A DNA stretch of 14,325 nt from Fibrobacteraceae bacterium. Lineage in GTDB: Bacteria > Fibrobacterota > Fibrobacteria > Fibrobacterales > Fibrobacteraceae. A program made the translations under genes and the position numbers. A model generated the notes under the pieces. That model ran no database searches. It was given only the letters and a program-made list of their open reading frames with translations, and was not told where the DNA came from. Each line of letters opens with the position of its first letter. Within the stretch, counting starts at the first letter, position 1. Below, piece after piece: positions 12,458-14,325 of this stretch. The stretch spans positions 28,951 through 43,275 of the forward strand of contig JABUUT010000030.1 of assembly GCA_021443045.1 (NCBI GenBank). Reading direction: 5' to 3'.

Positions 12458-13393
12458 TTAAAAAAGAGATTCCACTTGATTTTTGAATATAGCAAAACTC
12501 TTCTCCGAAATAGGATAGGAGCTGGAGTAAAAGTCATTCCACCGTATAAACAAGCCGTTCTGTTGCATTTTTAAGTAGAAGGAGGCACTGTCTTTGGGGG
12601 CTATGCGGCCTATGGGTGTTTCGCCGTCTATGGTATCGCCCACATTTAAGGTGGTCATTAAACTACCCATGCCAAAAGTTCTAGAAGACACGTTGTTTCC
12701 ATGGTCTATTTCAACAAAGTATCCTACGGAATCTCGGCCCGATTCCAGCACAACACCAGGAAGCACGGGATAAATGGGAGCCTCCCCTAACCCACTAAAC
12801 ACATCGGCCGACAGCAGATTGTCTTGCCCCAAAAAGTCAAAATTTTCCGAAATGGTCAAGGCCGATCTATCAATAGGCAAATTGGGGCAAGGTCCTGGAT
12901 AGTTGCAACCCTTTTTACCCGTCACCCAAACCCAGGATGAATCTTTTTTTTGAACGTGGAAAAACCAATTTACCACAGAATCCTGGGACAGTTGCACAAA
13001 CTTGGCGCTTTCAAAATCTTCCACCGGTGCCACCCAATGAAGCACTCCACCGCCTTCTTTTTTTTGAGAAGCCACATAGCGCAAAAAGGCATTGGGAAAC
13101 TGGGGCAACGAATCTGCCACCACATCATCTAAAACCCAGGAACAACGGGCATACCCCTTGTCCATTTTAACCATCACCCCACGGGTGTTCACACACTTGA
13201 GCGTCCAGAAATCCAGTTCCTGTTCCATTTCTGGAGAATAGATTAATTTATTAACAACAATCTGGAACCAGCCAAAGTAGTAGCACAGCCACACTAAAAA
13301 GGCTCCCATTAAAAGACGCACCAAAGGAAACTTGCGTGTATGGTAATTTTTTTTACGACGCTTCCCCTGATATTCCTGCCATTCCATGGACAT
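12458..13393 (-). CDS. Membrane-anchored protein with degenerate LytM/M23 domain
   Basis: The 311 residues begin with a basic cytoplasmic stretch (10-21) and one membrane segment (about 24-46), leaving the rest periplasmic. Residues about 195-285 resemble the LytM/M23 peptidase fold: SADVFSGLGEAPIYPVLPGV (195-213), YFVEIDHGNN (225-234), TLNVGDTIDGETPIGRIAP (248-266) and SFYLKMQQNG (271-280). The zinc site is lost. HLH is replaced by YLK (273-275), and the first-ligand His position before Asp197 is Leu. Active M23 enzymes cleave peptidoglycan cross-links. Metal-less LytM proteins such as EnvC/NlpD activate amidases instead, so a regulatory or scaffolding role is inferred. Four extracytoplasmic Cys (67, 84, 163, 169) are present. 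It starts 6 bp after the STAS gene. Confidence 0.7.
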   Translation of the reverse strand: MSMEWQEYQGKRRKKNYHTRKFPLVRLLMGAFLVWLCYYFGWFQIVVNKLIYSPEMEQELDFWTLKCVNTRGVMVKMDKGYARCSWVLDDVVADSLPQFPNAFLRYVASQKKEGGGVLHWVAPVEDFESAKFVQLSQDSVVNWFFHVQKKDSSWVWVTGKKGCNYPGPCPNLPIDRSALTISENFDFLGQDNLLSADVFSGLGEAPIYPVLPGVVLESGRDSVGYFVEIDHGNNVSSRTFGMGSLMTTLNVGDTIDGETPIGRIAPKDSASFYLKMQQNGLFIRWNDFYSSSYPISEKSFAIFKNQVESLF

Positions 13394-13399
13394 GGGAAA

Positions 13400-14050
13400 C
13401 TAACTCAGCAAAGCAACCAAAGCTCCACCCAAAACAATCAAGCAGCCCACAATGGCCAAAATGGTTGTCAAAGGAGACTTTTCCTCTTCAAAAGGAGTGT
13501 CCAAGCCTTTTTTAGAAAGTTTTTCTTCCTTGGCTATGGCATTGAAACTCTTTGTAAACCGACGATGAGAACCAGTGGTGCGGTCTTTGCGAGGCTCGCT
13601 TGCAATGGGCTCCCCGTTTATATTTCTAGAAGCCACCGAAGAAGACGAACCTTCATCCGAAGAGTGGCCTTGAAGTTCGTCCTCGGGAGCCTGTCGGTGG
13701 AGGGAGAAAGACATCATTTCCGACTCAGAGGCAAAAATGCGAAGTTTTTTGTCCAAGCCAGCCTTTCTGAGGCAGTCCACCACAATTTTGTTACTGGTGA
13801 GCACAGCAAGAACGCCACCAGCCTTGGAAAGTTCCTGTTCGTACTGAATAAAAGCATTGCAGCCGTCACTATAAACAAAATCCAAACCAGTAAGGTCCAC
13901 GGCCACATATTTTTCTTCCTTGCAGGAGTCAATATGGGTGCGAATGTCTTTTTTGAACTGTTCTGCATCAAAAATCCCCACCGGGGTTAGCGGTGCGGAT
14001 AACAAGTCAAAAACGCCAACTTCACGATAATTCTTTATTTGTGCTGCCAT
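13400..14050 (-). CDS. Tail-anchored STAS-domain protein
   Basis: With the ATG at 14050 the protein has 216 residues. The STAS domain spans about 5-115: VGVFDLLSAPLTPVGIFDAE, YVAVDLTGLDFVYSDGCNAF (48-67) and LRKAGLDKKLRIF (94-106). STAS proteins act as anti-sigma antagonists or membrane-organisation factors. The phosphorylation loop, DSSG in SpoIIAA, reads YSDG (60-63). It keeps the Ser and Gly but lacks the Asp. A Ser/Asp/Arg-rich linker (about 120-190) leads to a single C-terminal membrane helix (about 193-215), so the domain should face the cytoplasm. A longer ATG start at 14119 would add 23 Cys/Phe-rich residues that look like translated leader, and I reject it. Neither start has a clear Shine-Dalgarno site. 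It is first in the four-gene unit. Confidence 0.78.
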   Translation of the reverse strand: MAAQIKNYREVGVFDLLSAPLTPVGIFDAEQFKKDIRTHIDSCKEEKYVAVDLTGLDFVYSDGCNAFIQYEQELSKAGGVLAVLTSNKIVVDCLRKAGLDKKLRIFASESEMMSFSLHRQAPEDELQGHSSDEGSSSSVASRNINGEPIASEPRKDRTTGSHRRFTKSFNAIAKEEKLSKKGLDTPFEEEKSPLTTILAIVGCLIVLGGALVALLS

Positions 14051-14188
14051 ATGCACAAAATATAAACAAAAAATGCATAGTTGGTTACCGACGTAGCCCT
14101 TTTTTACAGTAAAAAGCACATTTTTGGTAACACACGCAAAAATTAGTGTCTGCTAAAAACTGGTTTTCAGTTATTAGGCATCAGCGAT
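14051..14188 (-). promoter_or_regulatory. Upstream region of the STAS gene with palindromes
   Basis: A perfect 15-base palindrome, TTTTTAC-A-GTAAAAA, lies at 14101-14115. It is flanked by an inverted pair, GGTTACC (14083-14089) and GGTAAC (14126-14131). On the minus strand TATATT lies close to the chosen ATG and is a -10-like sequence, but no matching -35 is clear. A weak hairpin, AACTG/CAGTT, is at 14158-14172. Operator or promoter function is inference. Confidence 0.35.
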
Positions 14189-14213
14189 GTCATCCTGAAG
14201 GATCCACAGAGTG
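14189..14213. repeat. Dispersed hairpin repeat, minimal copy
   Basis: GTCATCCTGAAGGATCC joins the two conserved arms ATCCT and AGGAT directly through GA, without an apical hairpin. The CCACAGA flank matches the copy ending at 299. Confidence 0.65.
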
Positions 14214-14249
14214 TGGTATCAATTATTATTGGTTAATGGTTAATGTACA

Positions 14250-14282
14250 GTCATCCTGAACGGCACACGCCGTGAAGGATCC
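14250..14282. repeat. Dispersed hairpin repeat, complete copy
   Basis: This is the clearest copy. The outer stem is ATCCT (14253-14257) with AGGAT (14276-14280). An internal GA/GA mismatch pair follows, then an apical stem ACGGC (14260-14264) with GCCGT (14269-14273) around an ACAC loop. The tandem GA opposing GA could form sheared G-A pairs in a folded single strand. Confidence 0.75.
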
Positions 14283-14312
14283 ATTTGAACATTTTAATCA
14301 TGCATCAGCTTT

Positions 14313-14325
14313 GTCATTCTGAACG
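14313..14325. repeat. Left part of a dispersed hairpin repeat, cut by the window edge
   Basis: GTCATTCTGAACG begins another copy with one change in the arm (ATTCT). The remainder lies beyond the window. Confidence 0.55.

Noticed and set aside
12458..13393. Active M23 endopeptidase annotation
   Set aside because: The HxH and first His ligands are absent, so only a degenerate LytM-like fold is claimed.
14051..14119. N-terminal extension of the STAS protein from an upstream ATG
   Set aside because: The 23 extra residues are Cys/Phe-rich and unlike a STAS N-terminus. They overlap palindromes and a TATATT element, and the upstream ATG has no ribosome binding site.

Overview
The window reads as a chromosomal segment of a Gram-negative bacterium, most probably a Fibrobacter-like member of the FCB group. 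That placement is inference. It rests on the protein style (Asp-Ser/Thr-rich lipoproteins with loose lipoboxes), compact gene packing, and AT-rich intergenic DNA carrying hairpin repeats built on a gtCATCCTGA...AGGATcc frame. No phage genes, transposases, CRISPR arrays, rRNAs or tRNAs are visible.

Bases 1-413 hold no credible gene. They contain several dispersed hairpin repeats, a compact multi-hairpin element (117-191) and, at 356-386, a strong hairpin just downstream of the valS stop that probably ends its transcript.

Bases 414-10234 are one long minus-strand translation cluster. In transcription order it reads rimP, nusA, infB, rbfA, truB, ribF, valS. Junctions are very tight: a 17-bp gap, a 29-bp gap, a 1-bp overlap, a 4-bp GTGA overlap, a 3-bp gap, then 63 bp before valS that hold a 16-bp sequence repeated twice. 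The cluster couples ribosome assembly (RimP, RbfA), transcription elongation (NusA), initiation (IF-2), tRNA modification (TruB), flavin cofactor synthesis (RibF) and tRNA charging (ValRS). A terminator-like hairpin with a U-rich tail lies directly upstream of the rimP ribosome binding site and could be a leader attenuator, echoing NusA autoregulation in E. coli.

Bases 10235-10396 are a 162-bp divergent intergenic region. A small plus-strand gene for a two-helix membrane protein follows (10397-10612), convergent with the next unit.

Bases 10619-14050 are a second compact minus-strand unit of four genes: a tail-anchored STAS-domain protein, a membrane-anchored protein with a degenerate LytM/M23 domain lacking the metal-binding HxH, a cysteine-rich lipoprotein, and a NUDT14-like Nudix hydrolase. 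The first three look like envelope or membrane-surface proteins. This unit is the best candidate for an undescribed system, although its role cannot be read from sequence alone.

Bases 14051-14325 hold the probable promoter region of that unit, a 15-bp palindrome, and three more copies (one cut off) of the hairpin repeat family.
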